A stretch of 64,000 nucleotides of DNA from Zobellella iuensis (lineage in GTDB: Bacteria; Pseudomonadota; Gammaproteobacteria; Enterobacterales; Aeromonadaceae). The notes below the pieces were generated by a model, which saw only the letters and a program-made list of their open reading frames with translations, ran no database searches and was not told the DNA's origin. The stretch lies in the NCBI RefSeq assembly GCF_016746085.1, contig NZ_JAERTZ010000008.1, positions 62,001 through 126,000 of the forward strand, in the 5' to 3' direction. Shown in pieces: positions 1 to 8,608 of this stretch. The translations under genes were made by a program, and so were the position numbers. Numbering within the stretch: the stretch's first letter is position 1; every line of letters begins with the position of its first letter.

Positions 1-900
1 AAGATCGGCGGCAAAGCCCACCGCCGGGTTGGCGGTCACCCCGGAGAAGGCGTCGCTGCCGCCGCACTGCACCCCCACCACCAGCTCCGATACCGGGCAG
101 GTCTCGCGCCGCCGGCGGTTGAGCTTTTCCAGGTGCCGGCGGGCCATCGCCAGCATGCCCTCGACCATGTCGGCAAAACCGTGCAGGGATTCGTCCTGCA
201 GGCTGAGGATCGGCTCCCGCCCCTCTCCCACCTGGATGACCTGCCCTTCCGGCAGTTCGGGCAGCAGCCGGCTCGGTTGCAGCTTTTCGCAGCCCAGGCC
301 GATCACCATCACCTCGCCGCCGAAGTTGGGGTTACGTGCCAGGTTCTGCAGGGTACGGATGGGCACTATGGCCGCCGGGGCATTGATCGCCACCCCGCAG
401 CCGTAGCTGTGGGTTAGGGCCACCACGTCGTCCACGTTGGGATAACGGGGCAGCAGCTCCTGCTTGATACGCCGCACCACATAATCGGTGATGCCGGCCA
501 CGCACTGCACACTGGTGCTGATCGCCAGCACGTTCTTGGTGCCGACGCTGCCGTCCGGGTTGCGGTAGCCCTCGAAGGTGTAGCCCTCCAGCGGCGCCTG
601 CAGCGGTGCGGCGCGGGTGGCCAGGGGCAGCTCGTCGAGCGCCGGCGCCCGGGGCAGCCGCACCATGGTTTCGTTGATCCAGGCGCCTCGGGCGATGGGC
701 TGCAGCGCCTGGCCGATGATTTCACCGTAGCGGACGATGTCGCCCCCTTCGGGGATGTCTTCCAGCGCCACCTTGTGGCCCTGGGGCACCGGCTCCCGCA
801 GGCGGGTGCCGTCGTCGAGCTCGGTGCCGGCCCTGAGGCCGGCGGCCTCGACCACGATGGCGACGTTGTCGATGTCGTTGACCTTGATGGTAAGTTGCAT
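1..900 (-). CDS. garD: Galactarate dehydratase (partial, C-terminus outside window)
   Basis: The visible 300 residues are the N-terminal part of a UxaA/GarD-family hydro-lyase that dehydrates galactarate (meso-galactaric acid) to 5-keto-4-deoxyglucarate in the cytosol. The start is an SAF-type domain (about residues 1-95, with QGHKVAL and GEIIGQA), then the catalytic domain with [29 protein letters not shown] and [11 protein letters not shown]. From memory these match Escherichia coli GarD closely, and the conserved Cys and His positions look intact. The ATG at 898-900 is 8 nt after the tctA stop, and the Shine-Dalgarno overlaps that stop, so it is probably coupled to the Tct permease. This suggests the Tct system imports galactarate or a related aldarate. 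Altronate dehydratase is the main alternative. Confidence 0.88.
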   Translation of the reverse strand, partial: MQLTIKVNDIDNVAIVVEAAGLRAGTELDDGTRLREPVPQGHKVALEDIPEGGDIVRYGEIIGQALQPIARGAWINETMVRLPRAPALDELPLATRAAPLQAPLEGYTFEGYRNPDGSVGTKNVLAISTSVQCVAGITDYVVRRIKQELLPRYPNVDDVVALTHSYGCGVAINAPAAIVPIRTLQNLARNPNFGGEVMVIGLGCEKLQPSRLLPELPEGQVIQVGEGREPILSLQDESLHGFADMVEGMLAMARRHLEKLNRRRRETCPVSELVVGVQCGGSDAFSGVTANPAVGFAADL

Positions 901-908
901 GGGGGACC

Positions 909-2441
909 TCATGATTCGGTTTGATGGGGGCAGTGGCCGGCGGCGACGGCGGCCCGGGAGCGCCTGGACTTCAAGGCCACGAACACCGAGAAGGCGATGG
1001 AAGCCAGGATCAGCAGCCACAGCACCAGGGCAATGGGACTCTTGGTGAAGAAGATGCTTAAAGATCCGAAGGATTCCAGGCTCTTGACGAAGTAGATCTC
1101 CGCCGATGCGCCGAGGATAAAGCCGATGACCAGAGGCGCCAGCTCGATGCCGATTTTTTGCGCCACGTAGCCGAAGATGCCGAAGATCAGCAGGGTCCAG
1201 ACATCGAACATGATGCCGTAGTTAATGGCATAGGCCCCCACCACGCACATCATCACGATGATGGGGTAGAGGATGTACTTGGGCACCAGCACCACCCGGG
1301 CCACGTACTTGATGGCGAAGAACATGATGGCGAACATCATCAGGTTAGCGATCAGCAGGCCGGCCATCATCACGTACCAGGTGTCCAGGTTCTCGCCGAT
1401 GAACAGTGGCCCCACCTGGATACCCTGCAGGGTGAAGGCACCGATCAGCACCGCCGTGGTGCTGTCGCCGGGGATGCCCAGGGACAGCAGCGGGATCAGG
1501 GCACCGCCGGTCAGACCGTTGTTGGCCGACTCGGAAGCCACCAGCCCCTCGGGCGCGCCCTTGCCCAGCTTTTCCGGCTCCTTGGAGAAGTTCTTCTCCT
1601 GGGTATAGGCCAGCACGGAAGCGGCGCTGCCGCCGACGCCGGGCAGCATGCCGACGAAGGTACCGATGGAGGAAGAGCGTATCAGGTTGCCGAACTGGCC
1701 GCGGAACACCCCGAGGGAAAAGCGCTTGCCCTTGCTCAGGTTGATCTTGCCGTCCGCGCCCTCGCCACGGACGCCTCTTTCCGCGTCTTCCAGGATGGTG
1801 GCCAGGCCGAACAGGCCGATCAGCACCGGCAGCAGGGAGAAGCCGTTGTCGAGGTAGGGCTCCATAAACTCGAACATCAGCCGCGGCTCGCCGTTGCCGC
1901 CGGAGGAGATGTCATAGGTGCCGATCAGACTGAGCAGCACCCCCAGCACGCCGCTGAAGATGCCCACCAGCATGTTCTTGGACAGGGAGGCGATCACGGT
2001 GAGGGCGAAGAAGATGATCAGGAACTTCTCGATATAGGAAAACTTGATGGCGAAATCCGCCAGCACAGGCGCGAACAGGAACAGCACCAGGGCGCTGAAC
2101 AGGCCACCGAACAGGGAAGCGACGATGCTGATCTTGAGCGCCCGCTCCCCCTCCCCCCGCTTGGCCATGGGGTAGCCGTCGAAGGTGGTGGTAATGGAGG
2201 ACGGCGTGCCCGGTATGTTGAGCAGTATGGCGGGCACCAGGCCGCCGGAAATGCCGCCCACATAGAGCCCGAGCAGCAGCGCCAGGGCTTCCTCCAGCCC
2301 CAGCGAATAGGTCAGCGGCAGGCACACGGCCACCGCCATGGTGGCGGTCATACCGGGGATGGCGCCGAAGATAATGCCGATCAGGGCACCGCAGGCCACC
2401 AGCACGAAAAACATGGGCGACAGGAGCGATAAAAAGTCCAT
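909..2441 (-). CDS. tctA: Tripartite tricarboxylate transporter large permease TctA (set 1)
   Basis: This 510-residue, very hydrophobic inner-membrane protein is the large permease of a TctABC secondary transporter. Family signatures are visible: [20 protein letters not shown] near residue 30, [19 protein letters not shown] near residue 62 and [18 protein letters not shown] after it, with the second-half repeat [22 protein letters not shown] and [15 protein letters not shown]. The length is normal for the family. It sits third in tctC-tctB-tctA-garD, 19 nt after tctB and 8 nt before garD. Placement next to garD suggests an aldarate rather than citrate as substrate, which is inference. Two more TctA proteins occur at about 5.2-6.7 and 40-41.5 kb. 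Confidence 0.93.
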   Translation of the reverse strand: MDFLSLLSPMFFVLVACGALIGIIFGAIPGMTATMAVAVCLPLTYSLGLEEALALLLGLYVGGISGGLVPAILLNIPGTPSSITTTFDGYPMAKRGEGERALKISIVASLFGGLFSALVLFLFAPVLADFAIKFSYIEKFLIIFFALTVIASLSKNMLVGIFSGVLGVLLSLIGTYDISSGGNGEPRLMFEFMEPYLDNGFSLLPVLIGLFGLATILEDAERGVRGEGADGKINLSKGKRFSLGVFRGQFGNLIRSSSIGTFVGMLPGVGGSAASVLAYTQEKNFSKEPEKLGKGAPEGLVASESANNGLTGGALIPLLSLGIPGDSTTAVLIGAFTLQGIQVGPLFIGENLDTWYVMMAGLLIANLMMFAIMFFAIKYVARVVLVPKYILYPIIVMMCVVGAYAINYGIMFDVWTLLIFGIFGYVAQKIGIELAPLVIGFILGASAEIYFVKSLESFGSLSIFFTKSPIALVLWLLILASIAFSVFVALKSRRSRAAVAAGHCPHQTES

Positions 2442-2460
2442 CTTGTAAATCCTCGCTCAG

Positions 2461-2904
2461 TTAGGGCAGAGAAATGTTGAACAGGTTGGCCAATACGTAC
2501 CAGGCCACCAGGGGGGCGATCAGCGCGTTGGCGGCAATGGCCGTCAGCTTCTTCTTACAGATGTCGTGGGCATAGAGCAGCGACATCAGGAACATGAAGG
2601 GCATGGACACGAACAGGAAGCCGAACCCCATGTTGGGAAACAGGTTGCCGACCCAGTCCATCAGCAGGAAATACGCCACGGTCAGGGCCAGGGTGGCGAA
2701 CAGCCGGAACTTGTCCGAGTGTTCGTTGAAAAAGGCGAGGGATCTTTTGCCGGCACGGACATCGCGGTAGAAGCCGCGGCCGTACACCAGCACAATCATG
2801 GTCAACAGTACCAGCAAGGTGCCTATGACTATCTTGGGGAAGAAAAGATGTGACTGTCCGAAATCGATCGACACCTCGAGCATGGAAGAAAGACGACTTT
2901 CCAT
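2461..2904 (-). CDS. tctB: Tripartite tricarboxylate transporter small permease TctB (set 1)
   Basis: A 147-residue membrane protein with four predicted hydrophobic segments, the pattern of TctB small subunits. Segments are around IVIGTLLVLLTMIVLVYG, LFATLALTVAYFLLMDWVG, MGFGFLFVSMPFMFLMSLL and ALIAPLVAWYVLANLF. I chose the ATG at 2902-2904, which has AGGTG just upstream. A longer reading to 2970 would add 22 residues with no good ribosome binding site. It lies between tctC and tctA in the usual order, separated from tctC by a strong hairpin that may set binding protein above permease. TctB sequences diverge widely, so position and topology carry the call. Confidence 0.85.
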   Translation of the reverse strand: MESRLSSMLEVSIDFGQSHLFFPKIVIGTLLVLLTMIVLVYGRGFYRDVRAGKRSLAFFNEHSDKFRLFATLALTVAYFLLMDWVGNLFPNMGFGFLFVSMPFMFLMSLLYAHDICKKKLTAIAANALIAPLVAWYVLANLFNISLP

Positions 2905-2944
2905 ATCGACACCTATATGAACGTTCAATTCAACGACGGGAACT

Positions 2945-2976
2945 GCGGGGCTGCTCCTCGCAAGGAGCAACCCCGC
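2945..2976 (-). promoter_or_regulatory. Intercistronic hairpin between tctC and tctB (set 1)
   Basis: GCGGGGCTGCTCCT and AGGAGCAACCCCGC form 14-nt arms with one mismatch and a CGCA loop, starting right after the tctC stop. There is no T-run, so full termination is unlikely. Such hairpins after binding-protein genes often stabilise the upstream mRNA or partly attenuate. A comparable hairpin follows tctC of set 2. Confidence 0.6.
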
Positions 2977-2982
2977 CCCCGG

Positions 2983-4026
2983 TTACTGGATGGCCTGGAT
3001 GATCTTCTTGTACTGCCCGGCCTTCTCTTTCAGGTATTGCTCCGACTCGGCGGCGGGCATGAAGTTGGGAATGAAGAAGTTCTGCTTGAAGCTTTGCTGC
3101 ACCTGGCCTTCGGCATAGATCTCGGCCAGGGCCTGGTCGATATAGCCGACGATTTCCGGCTTGATGTTCTTGTTGTAGATAAAGAAGAATTCCTTGTCGA
3201 AGGTGAAGCTATCGCGGCCGTTGAGGGTCACGCTGATATTGGGCTCGGCAAAGCCCAGCAGCGCCTCGCGGTTGGTTTCACCGAAGCCTTCCTCGTTGGC
3301 CTGGGCCAGGGTGCCCTGGCGGGCCATCAGCCAGGCGAAGCTCATCGCCTTCTGATCGTTCGCCGGCAAGCGGGTGTACTGCTCGTTGGCCTGCACCGAG
3401 CCGTGGATCAGATCCGCCTGGCCGTCGAACAGCAGCTGGTTCTTGTCGGCCTGGGAGCCGGTGTTCACCGCCACCAGGTTGCCTTCCTTGTCCGGGTGGG
3501 TGAGGATGACCGCGTTCTTCAGCGCCGAATAGCCGATTTCGGACACGCCGCCGGGCTGGATGGCCACCCGCACCTGCTTGTCCTGGCCGACGGCGTCGAT
3601 GATGTCTTCCACCGTCTGGTAGGGCGAGTTCTTGGGCGTCAGGAAGGCGTCGCCCGGGTTGATGGACACCATGGGGCCCACCTTGTATTCGGTGAAGATG
3701 TCGTCATAGCCGCGAATACCGTAGAGATTGCCGAGATAGGACTGATCGTGGAAGAACATCAGGGTATTGCCGTTGGCGCCCCGGGCCAGGGCCCTGAAGG
3801 CGGCGGAGGTGCCCACGGCGTCGACCTTGACGTTGACGCCGAGCTTCTTGGCCAGCTCTTCGGCGATGATGCTGGCGTTCTGATAGGTATCCCCACCGGT
3901 GGAGGTGGAGCCGATAACGACTCTGACGTTGCCCTTGATCAGTTTCTCCTGGGCCAGGGCCTGGGTTGCGGTCACTGCCGCCAGTCCGCATACTGCCAGG
4001 TGCACGCCAAACATTAATCCTTTCAT
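2983..4026 (-). CDS. tctC: Tripartite tricarboxylate transporter substrate-binding protein TctC (set 1)
   Basis: A 347-residue periplasmic binding protein of the TctC/Bug family. The first 25 residues form a Sec signal peptide ending TATQALA. Mature features include VRVVIGSTSTGGDTYQNAS near the N-terminus (the loop that contacts the ligand carboxylate in Bug proteins), VRVAIQPGGVSEIGY and the C-terminal lobe with NKNIKPEIVGYIDQALAE. It is the first gene of tctC-tctB-tctA-garD. Its promoter region (4027-4204) holds a hairpin leader and a copy of the TGTATGATGT motif also found around the gntR gene at 8.6 kb. An aldarate ligand is inferred from garD. Confidence 0.88.
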   Translation of the reverse strand: MKGLMFGVHLAVCGLAAVTATQALAQEKLIKGNVRVVIGSTSTGGDTYQNASIIAEELAKKLGVNVKVDAVGTSAAFRALARGANGNTLMFFHDQSYLGNLYGIRGYDDIFTEYKVGPMVSINPGDAFLTPKNSPYQTVEDIIDAVGQDKQVRVAIQPGGVSEIGYSALKNAVILTHPDKEGNLVAVNTGSQADKNQLLFDGQADLIHGSVQANEQYTRLPANDQKAMSFAWLMARQGTLAQANEEGFGETNREALLGFAEPNISVTLNGRDSFTFDKEFFFIYNKNIKPEIVGYIDQALAEIYAEGQVQQSFKQNFFIPNFMPAAESEQYLKEKAGQYKKIIQAIQ

Positions 4027-4071
4027 GTGTCCTTCCCTATCGCTTGTGTATGGTACATGGGCCCCCTGTTG

Positions 4072-4096
4072 CCGGAGTGAGCCAGGCTCGCTCCGG
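4072..4096 (-). promoter_or_regulatory. Hairpin in the untranslated leader of tctC (set 1)
   Basis: CCGGAGTGAGC and GCTCGCTCCGG make an 11-bp stem (one wobble pair) with a CAG loop, 46 nt upstream of the tctC start. It could weakly terminate readthrough from the dehydrogenase gene ending at 4205 or act in the tctC leader. There is no T-run. Confidence 0.4.
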
Positions 4097-4108
4097 CGGG
4101 GTTGTTAT

Positions 4109-4127
4109 TCATCGTACATCATACAAA
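4109..4127 (-). promoter_or_regulatory. Candidate GntR operator, site A
   Basis: Read on the minus strand this is TTGTATGATGTACGAT, an imperfect palindrome (TTGTA, five bases, TACGA) about 85 nt upstream of the tctC start. The core TGTATGATGT recurs at 8371-8380 and at 9458-9467, all close to the gntR gene or the operons it flanks. Assignment to that GntR is inference. Confidence 0.5.
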
Positions 4128-4204
4128 CTCAGGTGCAACACTTGTTACGTGAACCCGATCACAGTTGTAAAAACCGTTAACAAATCATCGGCCGGCCCCT
4201 CCCC

Positions 4205-5149
4205 TCAGCCGACCGGGGTCAGCAGCGGCCGGCCGGCGAAATGGGCCGCCAGGTTGTCGACCACCAGCTGCGCCATGGCGCCGCGGGTTTCCTCGGTGCC
4301 GCTGGCACAGTGCGGCTGCAGCACCACGTTGTCCAGGTCCAGCAGGGCCGTGGGCACCCTGGGCTCGTCGGCGAACACGTCCAGCCCGGCGCCGGCAAGC
4401 CCACCCTGTTGCAGCAGCGCGACCAGGGCCGGCTCGTCCACCACAGAGCCGCGGGCGATATTGACGAAATAGCCCTCGGGCCCCAGGGCGCCCAGCACCT
4501 CGGCGCTGATGATGCCCCGGGTTTCTTCCCCGCCGGGCAGCACCGGCATCAGGATGTCCACTTCCCGGGCCAGTTGCACCAGATTCCCATACCAGGGATA
4601 GGCCACCCCTTCCTGCCGGCGGCGGCCGTAGTAGCAGATCTCCATGCCGAAGGCTTCCGCCCTCTGGGCGATGGCCTTGCCGATGCGGCCCAGCCCCACT
4701 ATGCCGAGCTTCTTGCCGGTGACCGAACGGTTGAGCGGCATCATGCCCCGCTGCTGCCAGTGCCCCTGCCGCACCCAACGCTCGGCGGGCAGCAGCCGGC
4801 GCACCGTGGCCAGCAGCAGCAGCAGCCCCATGTCGGCCACGTCCTCGGTCAGCACGTCCGGGGTATGGGTCACCGGTATGCCCCGGGCCCGGCAGTCCGC
4901 CACGCAGAGGGTGTCCACCCCCACCCCGGACGAGGCCACGATTTCCAGGTTGGGCAGCCGGTCCAGCAGGTGTTTCGGGAAACCGCCGCCGTGGGAGGTA
5001 ACCACCGCCCGGACGCGACCGCCCACCTCCGCCAGCAGGGCCTCCGGATCGGCCGCCAGGTCCAGCCGGTGCAGTTGGTAGCGCTGTTCCAGCATTTGCA
5101 TCTGGGCGGGCCGGTTCGGCCACACCACCAGTACTTCTGTCTTGTCCAT
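4205..5149 (-). CDS. D-isomer-specific 2-hydroxyacid dehydrogenase
   Basis: A 314-residue cytosolic NAD(P)H-dependent dehydrogenase of the glyoxylate/hydroxypyruvate reductase type. The N-terminal substrate domain has SSGVGVDTL. The nucleotide-binding domain carries KLGIVGLGRIGKAIAQ near residue 147 followed by YYGRRR, whose arginines suggest NADPH preference. The catalytic triad is visible as Arg in NIARGSVVDE, Glu in VFADEPRVP and His in LQPHCASGTEE. It is the last gene of tctC-tctB-tctA of set 2, starting 3 nt after tctA with AGGAG inside the tctA end. It probably reduces or oxidises a 2-keto/2-hydroxy acid from the imported substrate. The specific substrate cannot be read from sequence. 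Confidence 0.87.
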   Translation of the reverse strand: MDKTEVLVVWPNRPAQMQMLEQRYQLHRLDLAADPEALLAEVGGRVRAVVTSHGGGFPKHLLDRLPNLEIVASSGVGVDTLCVADCRARGIPVTHTPDVLTEDVADMGLLLLLATVRRLLPAERWVRQGHWQQRGMMPLNRSVTGKKLGIVGLGRIGKAIAQRAEAFGMEICYYGRRRQEGVAYPWYGNLVQLAREVDILMPVLPGGEETRGIISAEVLGALGPEGYFVNIARGSVVDEPALVALLQQGGLAGAGLDVFADEPRVPTALLDLDNVVLQPHCASGTEETRGAMAQLVVDNLAAHFAGRPLLTPVG

Positions 5150-5152
5150 GTA

Positions 5153-6688
5153 TTACTCCTGATTGGGCAGGCCGGATCCGGCCTGATGGGTGAGAAGGCG
5201 GCGCCGGCGCAGCTGGCCCCATTCCCGGTAGAGGGTGTAGCCCACCACCGCCAGGGTCAGCGCCAACAGGGCGCCGGAAATGGTTTCGGTCACGAAGGGG
5301 GTGAAGTCGCCCCGGCTCATCATCAGCCCACGCCGCAGGTTCACCTCTATGATGGGCCCGAGGATAAAACCGAGCAGCAGCGGCGTGGTCGGCAGGGATG
5401 CCTTCTTCATCAGGAAGCCGAGCACCCCGAACGCCAGCATGGTCCAGACGTCGAACAGGCGGTTGTTGAGCCCGTAGGCACCGATCACGCACACCGCCAT
5501 GATCACCGGCAGCAGTATATGCTTGGGCACGGCGAGGATGCGCACAAAGCCGCGCATGCCGCCGAACATCATCACCAGCATGAACGCATAGGCGATGAGC
5601 AGGGCGGTGAAGATGCCGTACACCAGCACCGCGTCGGTGTCGAACAGCAACGGCCCCGGGGTGATGCCGTGGATCATGAAGCCGGCCAGCAGTATCGCCG
5701 TGGTGTTGTCGCCGGGGATGCCCAGGGTCAGCAGCGGCACCAGGGCGCCGCCGGTCGAGGCGTTGTTGGACGACTCGCTGGCCACGATGCCGCCCATGGC
5801 GCCTTGGCCGAACCGCTCCCGGTCGGGTGCCCGCTTCCTCGCGGCGCCGTAGGCCAGGATATTGCACACGGCCCCGCCCAGGCCCGGCAGTATGCCGATG
5901 CCGGTACCGATGGCGGAGGAGCGCAACAGGTTGCCGCCCTGACCGAGAAACTCCCGGAGGCTGAAGCCAAAGCCGCGAATGCGGTAGCCGGCCACCTGCA
6001 GCGTCTCCTGGGCCTTGCGGCTCTCGGCCTGCTCCAGCACCTGGGCCACGGCGAACAGGCCGATCAGCGCCGGCAGCATGCCGATGCCGCCGTCCAGCTC
6101 GCTCAGGCCGAAGGTAAAGCGCGGGTAGGCGGTGATCGGCGCCATGCCGACGAAGGCGATGGTCAGCCCCATAAGGGCGGCGATCATCCCCCGCACCAGG
6201 GAGCCGCCCGACAGGCCGGCCACCAGGGTGAGGGAAAACAGGGCGATGGCGAAGTACTCGTAGGGCCCGAACTGCAGCGCGACATCGGCCAGCCAGGGCG
6301 ACACGAAAAACAGCACCAGCAGGCTCAGCACCCCGCCCAGGAAGGAGTAGACGATACCGATGCCCAGCGCCCGGCCCGCCTCACCCCGGGCCGCCATGGG
6401 GTGGCCGTCGAAGGTGGTGGCGATGGACGCCGGGGTACCCGGGATCTTCAGCAGTATGGCCGAAATCAGCCCGCCCGAGGTGCCGCCGATATAGAGCCCG
6501 AGCAGCAGTGAAATGCCCTCGACCGGGGCCATGCCGAAGGTCACCGGCAGAAACAGCGCCACCCCCATGGTCACGGTCAGGCCGGGGATGGCCCCCATCA
6601 TGATGCCGACCAGGGTGCCGCCGAAAATCAGCAGCAGCGCCTCCGGCGTAAATACGGAAAGAATGCCTGTCATTAACATTTGCGTCAT
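5153..6688 (-). CDS. tctA: Tripartite tricarboxylate transporter large permease TctA (set 2)
   Basis: A 511-residue inner-membrane permease with the TctA signatures GAIPGLTVTMGVALFLPVTF, GGTSGGLISAILLKIPGTP, TTFDGHPMAARGEAGRA, SSNNASTGGALVPLLTLGIPGDNTTA. Only 10 nt separate it from tctB. It is clearly a different paralogue from set 1 (for example LLKIPGTP instead of LLNIPGTP), so a recent duplication is unlikely. It works with the following dehydrogenase gene, whose ribosome binding site lies in its last codons. Confidence 0.93.
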   Translation of the reverse strand: MTQMLMTGILSVFTPEALLLIFGGTLVGIMMGAIPGLTVTMGVALFLPVTFGMAPVEGISLLLGLYIGGTSGGLISAILLKIPGTPASIATTFDGHPMAARGEAGRALGIGIVYSFLGGVLSLLVLFFVSPWLADVALQFGPYEYFAIALFSLTLVAGLSGGSLVRGMIAALMGLTIAFVGMAPITAYPRFTFGLSELDGGIGMLPALIGLFAVAQVLEQAESRKAQETLQVAGYRIRGFGFSLREFLGQGGNLLRSSAIGTGIGILPGLGGAVCNILAYGAARKRAPDRERFGQGAMGGIVASESSNNASTGGALVPLLTLGIPGDNTTAILLAGFMIHGITPGPLLFDTDAVLVYGIFTALLIAYAFMLVMMFGGMRGFVRILAVPKHILLPVIMAVCVIGAYGLNNRLFDVWTMLAFGVLGFLMKKASLPTTPLLLGFILGPIIEVNLRRGLMMSRGDFTPFVTETISGALLALTLAVVGYTLYREWGQLRRRRLLTHQAGSGLPNQE

Positions 6689-6698
6689 CCTTGTTCCA

Positions 6699-7178
6699 CT
6701 AGCCGAGCAGGCCGGCCGGGATCATCACCTCGAACACGCGCACGAACAGCCAGTACGCGCCCACCGGCACCAGCACCGAGACCAGGCCGAAGCACAGGTA
6801 ACGGCGCCTGGCGTTCTTGCACAGGATCAGCGTCTGCAAAAACACATAGAGCGCGGAGGCGATGATAAAGCCGAGCCCGTCCAGGCTGGCGACATAGGCC
6901 CCCATCAACCCGGCCGAAGCCAGCACCGCACCCCAGCCGCCCCACACCGGCGCCGCCTCCGGGGCCGGGATCGCCGCCCCCGCCGTGGCCGGCCGGCGCC
7001 AGCCGTTGGCCAGCAGCACGCCGCCGAGCATGACCAGCAGCACCGCCGCCACCCGCGGCAGAAAACCGGCGCCGATACCGGTGCGGGCGAAGTCCCTGAC
7101 CTCGCCGCCGAGCAGGAAGAGCCCCACCCCCAGGCCGATCACACAGCCGCCGGTCACCATATCCCTGATATCCGCCAT
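6699..7178 (-). CDS. tctB: Tripartite tricarboxylate transporter small permease TctB (set 2)
   Basis: A 159-residue protein starting MADIRDMVTGG, with four hydrophobic segments (GGCVIGLGVGLFLLGG, AAVLLVMLGGVLLANG, GLGFIIASALYVFLQTLIL, LVSVLVPVGAYWLFVRVF). I chose the ATG at 7176-7178 because GAGGAGAAG precedes it at good spacing; a reading from 7226 would add 16 residues with no support. It is the small permease partner of the neighbouring tctA and tctC. The linker around residues 60-75 is Ala/Pro rich, unlike set 1. Confidence 0.85.
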   Translation of the reverse strand: MADIRDMVTGGCVIGLGVGLFLLGGEVRDFARTGIGAGFLPRVAAVLLVMLGGVLLANGWRRPATAGAAIPAPEAAPVWGGWGAVLASAGLMGAYVASLDGLGFIIASALYVFLQTLILCKNARRRYLCFGLVSVLVPVGAYWLFVRVFEVMIPAGLLG

Positions 7179-7203
7179 CCGTTTCTTCTCCTCGTTGCCG
7201 GGC

Positions 7204-7229
7204 GGCATGGTCCCCGCCGGAACCATGCC
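7204..7229 (-). promoter_or_regulatory. Intercistronic hairpin between tctC and tctB (set 2)
   Basis: GGCATGGT (7204-7211) and ACCATGCC (7222-7229) form 8-bp perfect arms around a GC-rich 10-nt loop, shortly after the tctC stop. Its position matches the hairpin in set 1, which supports a shared role in differential expression of binding protein and permease. Confidence 0.5.
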
Positions 7230-7243
7230 CTGCCTCGTCAGGC

Positions 7244-8224
7244 TCAGTGGCTGCCCGCCAGGAACAGCTCCTGGAACTGCGCGAAATAGCGGTACTGGGC
7301 GTCCGCGTATTCGCCCGCCTGCACCGGATCCAGGTAGGTGGGCGTCACGAACAGGCGGGCCGCCTCCTGCTGGTAGGCCGGATTCTCGACCACCTTTTTC
7401 ATGGCGGCGGAGAAGGTGCCGACGATCTCGGCCGGCGTGCCCGGCGGCATGGCGTAAAAGAAGAACTTGTTGAAGGCGGCGGGCAGGCCCTGCTCGGCGG
7501 TGGTGGCCACCTCGCCGAACAGCGGGTTGCGCTGCTCCGCCATCAGCCCCAGGTTGACGAAGTCGCCGTTGTCGAAGTAATCCTTGGTCAGGCCGTACTG
7601 GGTGTTGATCAGGTCGATTTTCTGCCCCTTCAGCGCCACCGTCTTGGCCGCGTTGCCGCCCACGTCCACCATGTTCAACTTGATGCCGGCGAGCTGCTCC
7701 AGGGCCACACCGATCAGGTGCGGATAGCCGCCGGTGAGGATGCCGAAGTCCACCTCATAAGGGTGTGCCCGCGCATAGTCGACAAGCTCGGCCAGGGTCT
7801 GATAGGGCGCCCCCTTGTGGGTGGCCAGCACCGTGGTGTCGTCCACGATGCCGATGCCCACCATGGCAAGGGCGTCGATGCCATCGCTGGTCAGGCCGGC
7901 CAGTTTGGGGATCATCGCCTCGCCATGGAAAAACAGCGCGGTATAGCCGTCCGGCGCCGCCTCCTTCACCCGCTTCATGCCGATGGTGCCGCCGCCGCCA
8001 CTGACGTTGACCACCACCAGCGACTGGCCCAGCTCCGCCTCCAGGTATTTGCCGAACAGCCGGGCGTTGAGGTCGGTGTCACCGCCGGCCCCCACCGGCA
8101 CTATCACCTGCACCGTTTTTTCGGGGTAGGCCCCGGCGGCATACAGCGGCAAGGCCAGGGCCATCATCGACAGCCAGGCGGCCCCTTTCAGGGCGGTGTT
8201 CATCCGTTTACGTGCTTGTTTCAT
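7244..8224 (-). CDS. tctC: Tripartite tricarboxylate transporter substrate-binding protein TctC (set 2)
   Basis: A 326-residue periplasmic Bug/TctC protein. With the ATG at 8222-8224 (GAGG seven bases upstream) the N-terminus is a basic stretch, a hydrophobic core AAWLSMMALALPLYAAG and a cleavage site before AYPEKTVQVIVPVG. The ligand loop VGAGGDTDLNARLFGKYLE and VVNVSGGGGTIGMKRV are typical. A start at 8347 would put 41 non-hydrophobic residues ahead of the signal peptide and is rejected. It opens the second leftward operon, and the motif at 8361-8381 lies about 145 nt upstream. Confidence 0.88.
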   Translation of the reverse strand: MKQARKRMNTALKGAAWLSMMALALPLYAAGAYPEKTVQVIVPVGAGGDTDLNARLFGKYLEAELGQSLVVVNVSGGGGTIGMKRVKEAAPDGYTALFFHGEAMIPKLAGLTSDGIDALAMVGIGIVDDTTVLATHKGAPYQTLAELVDYARAHPYEVDFGILTGGYPHLIGVALEQLAGIKLNMVDVGGNAAKTVALKGQKIDLINTQYGLTKDYFDNGDFVNLGLMAEQRNPLFGEVATTAEQGLPAAFNKFFFYAMPPGTPAEIVGTFSAAMKKVVENPAYQQEAARLFVTPTYLDPVQAGEYADAQYRYFAQFQELFLAGSH

Positions 8225-8608
8225 TCCATACCTCACAGTCTGTTGTCGTCCATCGCGACCGCCACCGGCGGTAAATGCGCCACCCGGCCGGCAAGTTGTC
8301 AGACATTTAATCTGAAAACTGCCTTTAAACACCGTCACAGGCAACATTTGTACAACATATTATTGTCATATGTATGATGTTTCAAGTGGTTCGGAGTAAA
8401 AGATCAGACAAATTTTGCCGTTTTTTCCGCCTGCGCCCCCCGCCACCACTTGGGAAAGGCCGGTAAGGTAACGAAAAGCGTTAAAAATCAGGGGATAAAA
8501 TGCAAGGCCCACCTCGGAGGCAGGAAGCCCGGCCGCTGGCCAACAATGAATACTCAGACATATGACATTTGGCTATACTGGGCCCCTGTCCCACCCCGAT
8601 AGAGCGCC
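8225..8608. promoter_or_regulatory. Divergent promoter region between tctC (set 2) and gntR, with site B
   Basis: This 384-base gap separates two divergent genes and is AT-richer around 8330-8420. TGTCATATG (8364-8372) overlaps TGTATGATGT (8371-8380), the core shared with sites A and C. An inverted copy, CATATGACA, lies at 8559-8567, 42 nt before the gntR start, a plausible autoregulatory site. The stretch 8400-8550 is GC-rich and shows no coding potential. Control by the adjacent GntR is inferred from the shared motif. Confidence 0.55.

Noticed and set aside
1158-2432. Long plus-strand open frame opposite tctA (424 codons)
   Set aside because: It is rich in His, Gln, Gly and Glu and has no domain; it is the antisense shadow of a GC-rich membrane protein gene with clear TctA motifs on the other strand.
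4241-6511. 756-codon plus-strand open frame opposite the dehydrogenase and tctA
   Set aside because: It spans two real genes and their junction and has low-complexity His/Gln/Gly composition; a codon-bias artefact.
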